A stretch of DNA of 64,000 bases from an uncultured Clostridia bacterium (GTDB lineage: Bacteria > Bacillota > Clostridia > TANB77 > CAG-508): contig CANQGE010000005.1 of the NCBI GenBank assembly GCA_947601495.1, positions 28,255 through 92,254 of the forward strand, read 5' to 3'. The stretch's first letter is position 1. Each line of letters opens with the position of its first letter. Both the position numbers and the translations under genes were made by a program. The notes beneath the pieces are model-generated. The model had not been told where the DNA came from, ran no database searches, and saw nothing but the letters and a program-made list of their open reading frames with translations. Below are positions 51,185 through 61,990 of this stretch, one piece after another.

Positions 51185-51484
51185 ATGGAAGATTACTTTG
51201 AAGACAATACTATTGAAAAATTAAATAAAATTCGTAATAATGAAACTGGAACACCAATAAAAATACTTTCCATTGTCTATTTTATATTTGCTATATTTAT
51301 GATTTTTTTTGGACTTATTTTAGGATTTTCAAGTGAAGATACTGCATCTACAATAGCATTTATCTTTCTAGGAATAATATTTGCCTCAACATTAGTCTTG
51401 ATTGCTGTAGGATTAAAAATGTTTTATGAAATTCATTTTGTTATTACACATTTGCAAGATGTTTTTCAAAAAGAAAAAAAATAA
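51185..51484 (+). CDS. Two-helix membrane protein in the lysogeny module
   Basis: A 99-aa protein has two hydrophobic helices (ILSIVYFIFAIFMIFFGLIL; TIAFIFLGIIFASTLVLIAV) and an acidic N-terminus. It follows the repressor by 15 bases, so it is expressed in the lysogen. Superinfection exclusion or abortive-infection function is a fair guess given this position, not a proven one. Confidence 0.6.
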   Translation: MEDYFEDNTIEKLNKIRNNETGTPIKILSIVYFIFAIFMIFFGLILGFSSEDTASTIAFIFLGIIFASTLVLIAVGLKMFYEIHFVITHLQDVFQKEKK

Positions 51485-51637
51485 TAATAAAAAGGAAAAG
51501 AGGAATATGTGGTTTGTTTTGCGATCTAACACATTTCCCTCTTCTACAAAAAACTCGAAAGGAGTTTTTGCATATTTATTATATAATAAATGCAAGCTCT
51601 TTTCAAGTGTTTTTGTACAATTGAAAGGAGTTTTTTA

Positions 51638-53062
51638 ATGAATAAAAAAGGAACAAGAAATACTAACGGGGAAGGTTGTATTTATACTACAATTGCTAAA
51701 CAAAAGAGAAAAAAGTTTTTATCTGAAGAATGTTCTATTTGTAAAAAATGCACTGATAGATCTTTTTGCAATAATAGAATTGGATATGATAAATGTAAAA
51801 AATGTGAAGAATGTAAAACAGAATGTTTAACCTATTGTGATAGATTTTATATTTATAATAGAAATCAAGCTCAAATTACGATTGATGGTAAACAGACTAC
51901 TGTTGCCAATGAGAAAAAAAGAAAAGATGCTGTTTCAAAGAAAAAAGAAATAGAAGCAAAAGTTCAAACTAAAACTTATATTAAAAAATACGGTATTACT
52001 TTATCCCAAAAAATTAGAAATCTGCTACAAAAAAAATTAGATTCAAATATCATTAATGAAAATACATACTTAAGAGATTTATCCAATCTAGCTCACATTG
52101 AAAGTGACATTCTAGGAAACACGCAGATGCAAAAGATAACATCTAATGATATTCAAAAATTTTTAAATACAAAAGTTTATCTTAGCCAAAGTTTTATGTC
52201 ACAAATATTTGATTTAATAAAACTAGCGTTTTCAGAAGCTGTTATTGATAAAGAAATATCTTTTGCTGATAATCCAATTTTAAAAGTGACATTACCAATC
52301 TCTAACCAAGAGGTGCAAGAAGTATTGCCATTTGAAATTCATGAGCAGATTACATTAATGGAATATATTACAAAACATGACTTAGTATTTTCAAGAAAAA
52401 ATACTTATGATAGTAGAACTATAAAAAATATTATTATTATCGGATTATTCACAGGAATGAGAATTGGAGAATTAGGTGCTTTAAATATAGAAGAACATAT
52501 CAATTTAGATAATAAATACTTTAAAATTGAAAGAACTTTAACAAAAAACAAAAAAGGTAAAATAATAATAGGAACAACTACAAAAACTGGAAAAAATAAT
52601 AAAAAAAATAGTAGACCTAATTTTAGAAAAATCTCATTTAACATATTTGATGAAAAAATTGTTGAAAAAATATTAGCAGAACAAATTGAAATTGCTAGAA
52701 ATACACCTAATAATAAAGAACATCTTTTGTTTTGTAAAAAAGATGGCAGTTATATTAATCATTCTCAAATTACAAATATCTTTAAAAGAATTTGTCGTGA
52801 AGCAGGAATTAAAACAGAATTACCTAAAGGATGTCATATACACATGACTAGGCATACATTTACTACTAGATGTATAGAAAGTGGAATGGATTTAATGACT
52901 ATCGCAAAGCTTTTAGGACACACGACAACGCTTCAAATTCAAAAGACCTATGGTCATATATTAGATAGGTATGAAAATCAAAAATTAGATGGATTACGCA
53001 ATTATTATGAGGAAAATAAATTGCTATCCTCATCAATGAAAAAGTTATTATTGTCTGCATAA
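51638..53062 (+). CDS. int: Prophage tyrosine integrase with Cys-rich N-terminal region
   Basis: ATG at 51638 follows GAAAGGAG (474 aa). The catalytic domain has Arg in GLFTGMRIGELG, the HxxR in HMTRHTFTTR, His in GHTT and the Tyr in TYGHILDRY. Ahead of it is a core-binding SAM-like domain. Unusually, residues about 25-65 hold nine cysteines (CSICKKCTDRSFC, then CKKCEECKTECLTYC), which probably bind zinc. It is the terminal gene beside attR and would catalyse integration at tRNA-Phe. Confidence 0.92.
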   Translation: MNKKGTRNTNGEGCIYTTIAKQKRKKFLSEECSICKKCTDRSFCNNRIGYDKCKKCEECKTECLTYCDRFYIYNRNQAQITIDGKQTTVANEKKRKDAVSKKKEIEAKVQTKTYIKKYGITLSQKIRNLLQKKLDSNIINENTYLRDLSNLAHIESDILGNTQMQKITSNDIQKFLNTKVYLSQSFMSQIFDLIKLAFSEAVIDKEISFADNPILKVTLPISNQEVQEVLPFEIHEQITLMEYITKHDLVFSRKNTYDSRTIKNIIIIGLFTGMRIGELGALNIEEHINLDNKYFKIERTLTKNKKGKIIIGTTTKTGKNNKKNSRPNFRKISFNIFDEKIVEKILAEQIEIARNTPNNKEHLLFCKKDGSYINHSQITNIFKRICREAGIKTELPKGCHIHMTRHTFTTRCIESGMDLMTIAKLLGHTTTLQIQKTYGHILDRYENQKLDGLRNYYEENKLLSSSMKKLLLSA

Positions 53063-53092
53063 AAAAGTTAGGATATTATCCTAACTTTTTTA
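53062..53092 (+). terminator. Terminator of the prophage integrase
   Basis: AAAAAGTTAGGATA pairs with TATCCTAACTTTTT, followed by TT. A second hairpin (ACCCTCT/AGAGGGC, 53188-53215) follows in the att arm region. Confidence 0.85.
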
Positions 53093-53685
53093 ATGTAATT
53101 TAAGTTTTATTTTAATGTAATTTTAATGTATTTTTTTAACTTTTTTTAGAGTTTTTTAAAAAATTTTAGAAACAATATAAAAATAAAACCCTCTTTATTA
53201 TTGTTTTTAGAGGGCTTTACATTATTTTAGATTTTTTTAAAAACTTTTAAAAATCTAATTTTTTGGTGGCTTCAAGTGGAATCGAACCACTGACACGGGG
53301 ATTTTCAGTTTTAAATTTCTTCTGTTTTTTTATCTCTTTTACGTTTATAAATTCCCTTTATTTCCCTACTTGAAATATTAGTATTACTTGATTTATTGTA
53401 TATTTATTTACAGCAATAAACCTTTCAAGAATTTTTATAAATTATATAAATCTGTTAGATATTTGTTAGACATGCTTTACTAATATTTCATAATCACTCT
53501 TTTAAGCAACCGGTAATACAATATTTATTTTATGTTCTTTTAAAAAAACTTTCATTTCTTACAGTTACAACAACTCGATACATTTTTTACTTAAAAAGCT
53601 CTAAAAATAGGTAATTTAACGACTTTACCGCCTGTCTAAAAGGTTATATAATGTTATTAACAAAGGAAATTGGAGGTAGGTAAAA
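53093..53685. other. Junction of the two elements: arm sites, attR and left att of element 2
   Basis: No gene fits here. From left to right: TTAATGTAATTT-type repeats (53090-53128), a hairpin, then a tRNA-Phe 3' half (53263-53309) that ends in the core ATTTTCAGT and abruptly becomes unrelated sequence. Next are TGTTAGATA (53453-53461) and TGTTAGACA (53464-53472), likely arm sites of the second integrase. The promoter of the small recombinase follows (TTTACC 53624-53629, 17 bases, TATAAT 53647-53652). Confidence 0.75.
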
Positions 53686-54246
53686 ATGAACTTTGTACAA
53701 CCAATTAGAGATAAAAATAAATTGGAAGAAATGAAAGAAGAATTAAGAAAAAGAGGAACTAGAGATTTTTTACTTTTTTATGTAGGTATCAACACAGGTT
53801 TAAGAGTTAGCGATATTGTTAAGCTTAAATATGATGATATTAGGGACAATAGCTGTAATATGAAAACACATATTACTATTATTGAAAAAAAGACAGGTAA
53901 ACTTAAAAAGTTTCCTATCTATAATGGTCTATATACAGAGCTAGAAAAATATACAAAAAATATGAGCGAAGGACAATATATATTTAAAAGTCAACAAAAC
54001 AGTAATAGACCTATAACAACTGTTCAAGCTTATAGAATTTTAAAAAACACATCATTAAAAATAGGGCTAGAAGAAATAGGAACTCATACTATGAGAAAAA
54101 CTTTTGGTTATTGGCACTATCAACAATATCACGATATTGCTATACTTCAAACAATTTTTAATCATAGCTCTCCTAGTATAACTCTTAGATACATAGGCAT
54201 TAATCAAGATGAAATAGACAAAAGTTATGAAGGATTTAGTTTATAA
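53686..54246 (+). CDS. Small tyrosine recombinase (186 aa)
   Basis: This is a catalytic-domain-only tyrosine recombinase. The first Arg is in NTGLRVSDIVKL, Lys in KKTGKLKKF, HxxR in HTMRKTFGYWHY, a late His in FNHSSPSITL and Tyr in RYIGINQDE. No core-binding N-terminal domain is present, as in short XerD-like recombinases of Firmicute mobile elements. Its own promoter lies at 53624-53652. It may act in excision, dimer resolution or inversion. The downstream 18-bp inverted repeat is a possible site. Confidence 0.88.
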   Translation: MNFVQPIRDKNKLEEMKEELRKRGTRDFLLFYVGINTGLRVSDIVKLKYDDIRDNSCNMKTHITIIEKKTGKLKKFPIYNGLYTELEKYTKNMSEGQYIFKSQQNSNRPITTVQAYRILKNTSLKIGLEEIGTHTMRKTFGYWHYQQYHDIAILQTIFNHSSPSITLRYIGINQDEIDKSYEGFSL

Positions 54247-54331
54247 ATAAAATTTTGTATATTTAAGTAATATAAGTTATTACCCTACATAATAAAAATG
54301 GCTTAAATTTAATTCTGGTACGTTATATAGG

Positions 54332-54432
54332 GTTGATACAATATTATTACTTCTATAAATTACCATAATTGTTTTGGAGGCTATGGTAACGGCAGATAAA
54401 AAACAAAATAATTTTAATAATATTGTATCAAC
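54332..54432. repeat. Large nested palindrome after the small recombinase
   Basis: An 18-bp perfect inverted repeat (GTTGATACAATATTATTA, 54332-54349 and 54415-54432) encloses a second one (TTACCATA 54360-54367 with TATGGTAA 54382-54389). The 101-base unit has no ORF. It could be a structured RNA, a recombinase target or a replication signal. The rest of 54247-54505 carries only the bidirectional terminator. Confidence 0.75.
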
Positions 54433-54469
54433 TTAATTTTACAACCACTTGTTCCGTTTCACAAGGCTT

Positions 54470-54502
54470 AAAAAATCACTAATCAAAAGACTAGTGATTT
54501 TT
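54470..54502. terminator. Bidirectional terminator
   Basis: AAAATCACTA pairs with TAGTGATTTT around a short loop and has T-rich sequence on both sides. It ends the zinc-ribbon membrane gene (minus) and any read-through from the recombinase (plus). Confidence 0.8.
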
Positions 54503-54505
54503 ATA

Positions 54506-55957
54506 TTAAAATAAGTCATCTGTAGCAACTTCTATTGTTCCCTCACTATTAATTACTAAATATTTTATAGAGTCTGCCGGTCCCAATAATTTAAGAACTA
54601 ATTTTCCATTAATTACTTGCGTACTAGCACTTTCAATGTAGTCCATACCAGTTTCAGCATTTTGTTTAAATAAAATCTTTCCTTTATAATCAACTTTCAT
54701 TATTGTATCTTTATTATTATCTCCAATTAAAATTATGCCATCATCCATCATATTAACTCTTATTTTTTCTCCTACAAGAACTGGCTCTATAATATTTTCT
54801 CCCGTTTTTAAATCAAGTAAATATAAATCATTATCAACAACTATTGCCATTTGTTCTGCTGTATAATCCATTGGACTTGCAAATGCTTTTGTAGAATTAT
54901 AGTCAAATTCTCTGCTCCATACTTTTTTTAAATCTCTATCAAAATAATCTATATAAACGTGTTTTAAATCTTCATCATAAGTACTTACTATATAATGATT
55001 AAAATCAGCTCCTACAAATAATTTTTTTACAATATTATTTGATAGACCATTATGTATTTTGTTATATTCAATTTCTCCATAGTACTTATTCATATTAAAC
55101 ACTTTAAAATTTGCATTTGACTGATTATCAAAAGTTACTTTAAAAAAACCTCCAAAGCCATCTGTATAATCTTGTCCAGATACAGGTTCATTAACCTTAA
55201 TATCTTTACCAAAAATATATTCAGCAACATTCTTTATTGTTTCAAAGCTAAATTTATAATTATCTTGACCTATTATATGAGAATTGCAACTTATCATTTC
55301 AATAGTAGGTAATGTATAACTCTTTCCATCTATTTCAGTAGTATTTACATCATTGTATCTACCACAAATAGTTACTTCATCTTCTTTTGTTAATCTTGCA
55401 TTTTGTTGTTTTCCTTTAAGTATAAATAAAGCTTCTGGTGTTGTCTTTTCTATTTCTTCTAGGTCTATATTATTATAGGAGTATGAACTTCCTTGAGCAA
55501 TAACTACTTCAAAATCTTCATCAGTAGACTTTAATACTTTTACTACTACACCATCAGTTACAACTTTTGCACCTTTAAAAACTTGAGGATACTTTTGCGC
55601 AGATTTTCCATAATATTCAAAATAATCATTATCAAAATAATTAATTAAATCTTTTTGAACTTGTTCTAAACCTTCTGTATCTCCGCTCATATTATTAAAA
55701 CTTAATTTTTGAACTCCATTTGCTTGTACATTTGCACTTGTTTGTATGAAACCTTTTTCATTTCCTTGTCCTGTGCCACCTTTATTATTTCTAGTCATAA
55801 AAAAAGCTACTGCAATAACTGCTAATATACATATAATTGCTATAATAATTACTTTTGTGCTTTTAGTATTTTTTCCTTTTCCTCCAACTGGTGCACCACA
55901 TTTACTACAAAATTGTTCTGTTTCTTTTATTTCATTTCCACATTTACTACAAAACAT
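54506..55957 (-). CDS. Zinc-ribbon single-pass membrane protein
   Basis: The 483-aa protein opens with a zinc ribbon (MFCSKCGNEIKETEQFCSKC), a basic linker and a membrane helix near 34-54 (VIIIAIICILAVIAVAFFM). The long outside part (about 430 aa) is beta-rich, with segments such as DDGIILIGDNNKDTIMKVD and GKILFKQ that hint at a propeller-like C-terminus. Similar zinc-ribbon/TM proteins are common in clostridia and of unknown function. As the only large non-replication gene of the element it is probable cargo. AGGAGG precedes the ATG. Confidence 0.7.
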   Translation of the reverse strand: MFCSKCGNEIKETEQFCSKCGAPVGGKGKNTKSTKVIIIAIICILAVIAVAFFMTRNNKGGTGQGNEKGFIQTSANVQANGVQKLSFNNMSGDTEGLEQVQKDLINYFDNDYFEYYGKSAQKYPQVFKGAKVVTDGVVVKVLKSTDEDFEVVIAQGSSYSYNNIDLEEIEKTTPEALFILKGKQQNARLTKEDEVTICGRYNDVNTTEIDGKSYTLPTIEMISCNSHIIGQDNYKFSFETIKNVAEYIFGKDIKVNEPVSGQDYTDGFGGFFKVTFDNQSNANFKVFNMNKYYGEIEYNKIHNGLSNNIVKKLFVGADFNHYIVSTYDEDLKHVYIDYFDRDLKKVWSREFDYNSTKAFASPMDYTAEQMAIVVDNDLYLLDLKTGENIIEPVLVGEKIRVNMMDDGIILIGDNNKDTIMKVDYKGKILFKQNAETGMDYIESASTQVINGKLVLKLLGPADSIKYLVINSEGTIEVATDDLF

Positions 55958-56137
55958 AAAACCCTCCTATAAATATATTTATTTCAATTGATTACATTAT
56001 ATTATATGATTTTATTTTTTTCAACACTTTTTGTTTATTTTATCACATTTTATAGTGGTACTTTTTGTTAATTATCATCTTTTGATAACTATTATTAAGT
56101 TATACGTCATAATATAATAATATAGAGGGTAATATAT

Positions 56138-56338
56138 ATGATAGTTTTTAAATTAAGTGATTTATTAAAAAGGAAAAATTTAAGTAGATATAAACTTCAA
56201 CAATATACGGGGTTAAGTTTAAGAAGAATTAATAATTATTACTTTGGTACAGCTAAAAGCTTTAAGATTGAAGAACTAGATATACTATGTAAAGAATTAG
56301 ATTGCAAATTAACTGATATTATAGAATATAAGAAATAA
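56138..56338 (+). CDS. XRE-family regulator (66 aa)
   Basis: A compact Cro-like helix-turn-helix protein (KRKNLSRYKLQQYTGLSLRR, then KIEELDILCKELDCKLTDII). It stands alone with a GAGGG ribosome site and a clean terminator after it, divergent from the zinc-ribbon gene. It may control that gene or the element's copy state. Confidence 0.85.
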   Translation: MIVFKLSDLLKRKNLSRYKLQQYTGLSLRRINNYYFGTAKSFKIEELDILCKELDCKLTDIIEYKK

Positions 56339-56362
56339 AGATGAGATTTTTTCTCATCTTTT
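56339..56362 (+). terminator. Terminator of the XRE gene
   Basis: GATGAGA and TCTCATC pair around TTTTT and are followed by TTTTTC. Confidence 0.8.
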
Positions 56363-56758
56363 TCATTTACTTAATTTTTTCTTTTTGACTTCAAGCTCTT
56401 TCTCTAGTTCTTTTGCTACAATATAGCCATATATAAATGCTTGTTCGCATACATCAAACATCATTGTATCTTCAACAAATTGCCATAATTCAAATTTTTC
56501 TTTTCGTTCTCTTGGTAAATCATCTAAAAATTCTTCTTCTAATTCCATACTTCGCTTTAAATATAATTTGTATACATCAGTTTGTTTATAATTTCTTTCT
56601 AAAAATTCTCTTGCTAATTCTAATAATAGTTTGCATTTACTATCTCTATTCTTTATTTTTAAGTTAAATTCTTTATTAAAAATATCAACATATCCTTTAA
56701 ACTTATCTTCTGCATTGTTTAGCTTTTTATATTCATATTCAAAATCTTCTTTTTTCAT
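56363..56758 (-). CDS. Hypothetical helical protein (131 aa)
   Basis: A highly charged, all-helical protein (NNAEDKFKGYVDIFNKEFNL, KCKLLLELAREFLERNYKQT, ending KELEKELEVKKKKLSK). I do not recognise the family. The 'DVCEQAFIYGYIVAKELE' segment resembles small helical proteins of unknown function in clostridial mobile elements. GAGAGGAAA is the ribosome site. Confidence 0.6.
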   Translation of the reverse strand: MKKEDFEYEYKKLNNAEDKFKGYVDIFNKEFNLKIKNRDSKCKLLLELAREFLERNYKQTDVYKLYLKRSMELEEEFLDDLPRERKEKFELWQFVEDTMMFDVCEQAFIYGYIVAKELEKELEVKKKKLSK

Positions 56759-56884
56759 TTTTTCCTCTCTTTCTACATTTATTAATATATATATTTTTTT
56801 ATTACTGTTATTTGTACCGTAATACTGCCATATTCCTATTTTTTTGCAAAAATAGTATAATTATATTAGTTTGTTTCTTTAAAT

Positions 56885-57081
56885 ATAAAAATTAGATGTT
56901 GTTTTGATTTTTCATCAATTTTTCAACATCTAATTTTTTAAATTTATATTCACATTAATTTTTGATTTGTTTTTACAAGGAGCAGAGATTAATTTTAGGT
57001 GGCTTACAAAAATATATTTTATTAAAAATATTTTACCGTCTTTCCAAGTCCATAATTACAATTTATGCTCCTCTTTTACTA
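56885..57081 (-). ncRNA. Candidate small RNA with promoter and terminator
   Basis: On the minus strand TTTACC (57111-57116), a 17-base spacer and TATAAT (57088-57093) predict a start near 57081. The transcript runs about 195 nt to a strong intrinsic terminator (AAATTAGATGTTG/CAACATCTAATTT plus TTTTTATATTT, about 56887-56939). Its only ORF is six codons (MDLERR). Internally GAGGAGCA near the 5' end can pair with TGCTCCTT further on. It has no family I know. Confidence 0.6.
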
Positions 57082-57134
57082 AATACATTATAATATATTT
57101 TTGTAAAAAGGTAAAGTCATAAATTCATCTTTTC

Positions 57135-57377
57135 TTACTGTAGCACCTTTTTCTGACTTTCATTTGCAAGTAGGTTAAAGATTTTATCTATTCTTTTTGT
57201 ATGAACATCTAATAATTCTTCTGTTTCTTTTACAATTTCATTATTTTTTAATTTGCGAATCATCTCCAATTTATTTTTTAATAGGTCTAATTGACACATT
57301 GCAACGTTTATTTGTTCATATAAATTTGTATCTGTAACATCTACGTATTTATTACTATCTTCAATTTGCGTATTCAT
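57135..57377 (-). CDS. Hypothetical coiled-coil protein (80 aa)
   Basis: The helical sequence (LYEQINVAMCQLDLLKNKLE, IRKLKNNEIVKETEELLD) has no known domain. It begins 15 bases after the next ORF's stop with a GGAG site, forming a two-gene unit just upstream of the candidate small RNA. Confidence 0.6.
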   Translation of the reverse strand: MNTQIEDSNKYVDVTDTNLYEQINVAMCQLDLLKNKLEMIRKLKNNEIVKETEELLDVHTKRIDKIFNLLANESQKKVLQ

Positions 57378-57392
57378 TACTAAAACTCCTTT

Positions 57393-57599
57393 CTAATTTT
57401 TAACTATCAATAAAGCTTTCTCTAAATTTTTCTTACACTTTTCTATAATAATGTTAATATAGTTATAGTCATCTTTATTAATTTCAAGTAAAAACTGTAA
57501 TTCAAAACCAAGTTCTTTTAATAAATTATTTATTTCTAAAATATTCTGTTGTAAATCGCTATTTATTATAGTTTCCTTAATTTCAACTATCTTTAACAA
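57393..57599 (-). CDS. Hypothetical helical protein (68 aa)
   Basis: A small acidic helical protein (EINNLLKELGFELQFLLEIN) with no recognised family. It has GAGGTG before the ATG and lies directly beside the iteron region, so a replication-accessory role is conceivable. Confidence 0.55.
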   Translation of the reverse strand: MLKIVEIKETIINSDLQQNILEINNLLKELGFELQFLLEINKDDYNYINIIIEKCKKNLEKALLIVKN

Positions 57600-58126
57600 T
57601 TTTCACACCTCTTTCAGTATATATTCTATACTACCAATATTTTACTAAAAATGCCTCAAATATCTTATTTAAGTGGAAAAAGTGGAAATAAAATAAAGAA
57701 TTTAATTTTTTAATAAAAAAATACTATATATTTTTCAACATAGTATTTTTATAATTAATGACTATAAATTAAATCATTTATTAAAAAGTTATTTAAAGTT
57801 TTATCTATTATAAAATCTAATCTCTTAATCTCTTTTTTATTAAACGAAAAAACATAATTTAACCAATAATACTATTTTTAGTATCTTTTAAAAATTTTTA
57901 AATATCATTCCACTTTTTCCACTTAATATATCTTTCTAAAGTCATAAATCACTTGAAAATCATTTATATTCTAACTATTTTTAGTAATATATAAGTAATT
58001 ATTCAGTATTGCATGATGAGATTTTACTAGTGGAAAAAGTGGAAATCAGATAAAAATAATCAATTTTTTCTATTAAATTCACTAATAGAATTTCTTTTTT
58101 ATGATATAAAATTTTTAGTAAAAAAT
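57600..58126. other. Gene-free iteron region, candidate replication origin
   Basis: No ORF fits in these 527 bases. The 17-base motif AGTGGAAAAAGTGGAAA occurs at 57672-57688 and 58029-58045, and inverted at 57908-57924. A close copy (four instead of five central A's) lies after the primase gene at 61862-61877. Very AT-rich DNA surrounds them. A hairpin (AAATACTAT/ATAGTATTT, about 57717-57751) ends the minus-strand regulator transcript. Confidence 0.65.
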
Positions 58127-59137
58127 TTATAGTTTTATAATGATTTTTTTATTTTGAATTGCTGATGTTTTATTTTTTAATATCTCAGGTATATTATTAG
58201 CAACTTTTACAAATATATCATCAATGATATAATCTTTTGTTTTTTGTTCATTCATGATTTTTATTATTCCTATTTTAATATTATTATAAAATTCATTTTT
58301 TATGTTTTCTAATTTCTCATTCTGTTCTTTCATTTCTTCTTGCATTTCTAATACTATATTTTTATCAGATTCTATTTTTATTGAACTACATTTTTTTTCG
58401 CAGTATTTTTTATAATCTTCTATAGTTTTTGATAAATTATAATCTAAATTTTCCTTAACCTCACTTTCAATATAATTTCTTATTTCCATTAGAAAATGTG
58501 TAAAAAAATCTGTATGAGCTATAATAAAATTGACTATATCCATTTCAGTTATATCTTCTATTGATTTTGAACTACTTTCAAAAAGAACTGCTCGCTCATT
58601 TTGATATTTTCTAAGTTTATCAACTGTATCTACATTTAATTCTAAATCTTCATACTTAACATCTTCTCTAGTATTCATAAGTAAATAATCAAAAGAAACC
58701 TTGAATGATGTTGCAATTTCTATTAATTGACATAAACTTGGAAATTGTATTCCATTACACCATTTATTAACGGTACTTTTGCTAACTTTGATAAGTTTTG
58801 CAAATTCTGTTTGTTCCATTTCATTTTTACTTAATAAAGTTTTTAAGTTAGTTTTAAATACTTCTTTACATTCTTTATCAATATCTAAATTTCTTTTATT
58901 TACACCTATTTCATCAAAATTGCTTATTTTTTGACTATTTATTATTATTTCTAAATAACGACTTCTTGGAACATGTTTTCCAGCTTTCCAATAATATACA
59001 GTTCTTTCATCAATGTTTTCACCTTCTGCAAATATAGCATCTATTATTTCTTTGTTTGAAATTTTTTGCAAAAATCTTTCGAACTTCTCATTATCAACAA
59101 CCTCATAAATGAAGTTTCGTTTCTCGCAACTTTTCAT
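58127..59137 (-). CDS. XRE-type regulator with helical C-terminus (336 aa)
   Basis: A central XRE domain (MEQTEFAKLIKVSKSTVNKW CNG, then LIEIATSFKVSFDYLL near 105-150) is preceded by a second HTH-like segment (NIDERTVYYWKAGKHVPRSR near 45). The C-terminal 180 residues are helical and coiled. It stands divergent to the primase operon with a direct repeat (TACTTTAT at 59190 and 59237) between. It is the likely master repressor of the element, analogous in place to Stl of phage-inducible islands. Confidence 0.78.
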   Translation of the reverse strand: MKSCEKRNFIYEVVDNEKFERFLQKISNKEIIDAIFAEGENIDERTVYYWKAGKHVPRSRYLEIIINSQKISNFDEIGVNKRNLDIDKECKEVFKTNLKTLLSKNEMEQTEFAKLIKVSKSTVNKWCNGIQFPSLCQLIEIATSFKVSFDYLLMNTREDVKYEDLELNVDTVDKLRKYQNERAVLFESSSKSIEDITEMDIVNFIIAHTDFFTHFLMEIRNYIESEVKENLDYNLSKTIEDYKKYCEKKCSSIKIESDKNIVLEMQEEMKEQNEKLENIKNEFYNNIKIGIIKIMNEQKTKDYIIDDIFVKVANNIPEILKNKTSAIQNKKIIIKL

Positions 59138-59341
59138 GCATTCCTCCTAAAAAAATAAATTTTTATATTTCTTGGATTTCTATATAAACGTACTTTATAA
59201 TAATCATAGTTTAACAAATATGTGCAACAACATACTTTATTCAATATATAAAGCATTATATTATGGAAGAGCACTAATGTCAATGTTAAATAGGACTTTT
59301 ACAAGTCTAGAATAAAATTTATGAAAGGAGAATTTTTAAAT

Positions 59342-59539
59342 ATGAGAAAAAAATCAATATTTAAAAAATCAGAAAATGTAAGAACTCTTTTAGGAAGGTA
59401 CACAGGACCACCTATACAAATACTTAAAAATTTAAAAATTCATAAAGAAGTATTATATGTTCTAGAAGAAGATATGCATAAACATGGGAAACCATATCCG
59501 CATATTAGTAATCTAGATAGATATGATTACTTCATTTAA
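59342..59539 (+). CDS. Small basic protein (65 aa)
   Basis: ATG at 59342 follows AAAGGAG. The product (MRKKSIFKKSENVRTLLGRY TGPPIQILKN) has no domain that I recognise. It is the first gene of the rightward replication operon and therefore probably an early regulatory or DNA-binding factor. Confidence 0.55.
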   Translation: MRKKSIFKKSENVRTLLGRYTGPPIQILKNLKIHKEVLYVLEEDMHKHGKPYPHISNLDRYDYFI

Positions 59540-59543
59540 AAAA

Positions 59544-59658
59544 AAGAATACTAAAAAAACCGAATTTTTAGTATTCTTAGGAAAATGGTACTGTCCAAAT
59601 AAACATTTTCTAATTTCATTATATATTAGTAAATTAGAAAATACAAGTACCATTTTCC
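59544..59658. repeat. Tandem hairpin plus large nested palindrome before the primase gene
   Basis: First a 14-bp hairpin (AAGAATACTAAAAA 59544-59557 with its complement 59565-59578). Then a 13-bp outer repeat (GGAAAATGGTACT 59580-59592 / 59646-59658) encloses a 12-bp inner one (ATTTTCTAATTT 59605-59616 / 59631-59642). All arms are perfect. The structure occupies nearly the whole leader of the primase gene. Confidence 0.8.
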
Positions 59659-59682
59659 CAAAATTTAATTTAAAGGAGGTAG

Positions 59683-61845
<2,163 letters not shown>

Positions 61846-61861
61846 ATTAAAAATTCATAAT

Positions 61862-61877
61862 AAGTGGAAAAGTGGAA
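61862..61877 (+). repeat. Fourth iteron-like copy
   Basis: AAGTGGAAAAGTGGAA lies 16 bases after the primase stop codon. It is one A shorter between the half-sites than the three copies at 57672-58045. Confidence 0.8.
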
Positions 61878-61990
61878 TTTTTATAAACTTTTACACAAAC
61901 CAAAAAATAAAATATTTTTATCTAATAAAATATGTATTAATAAATTCAATATAATTTTTCACTTTTCTCTCTTTCTTAAGGAGTAGAAAA

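Larger units (their letters stand above)
16922..53277. mobile_element. Siphovirus-like prophage integrated at tRNA-Phe
   Basis: The 15-bp core TTGGTGGCTTCAAGT occurs at 16922-16936 (attL) and 53263-53277 (attR), where it is the tRNA-Phe 3' end including CCA. Just inside both ends are repeated TTAATGTAATTT motifs (16995-17023 and 53090-53128), likely integrase arm sites. The interior has complete lysogeny, replication, packaging, head, tail, host-recognition and lysis modules, nearly all transcribed right to left. No obvious broken structural gene is seen, so it may be inducible. Confidence 0.9.

Noticed and set aside
56138..56758. Toxin-antitoxin pair formed by the XRE gene and the convergent 131-aa gene.
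   Set aside because: The two genes converge and each has separate signals; no toxin motif is visible in the 131-aa product.
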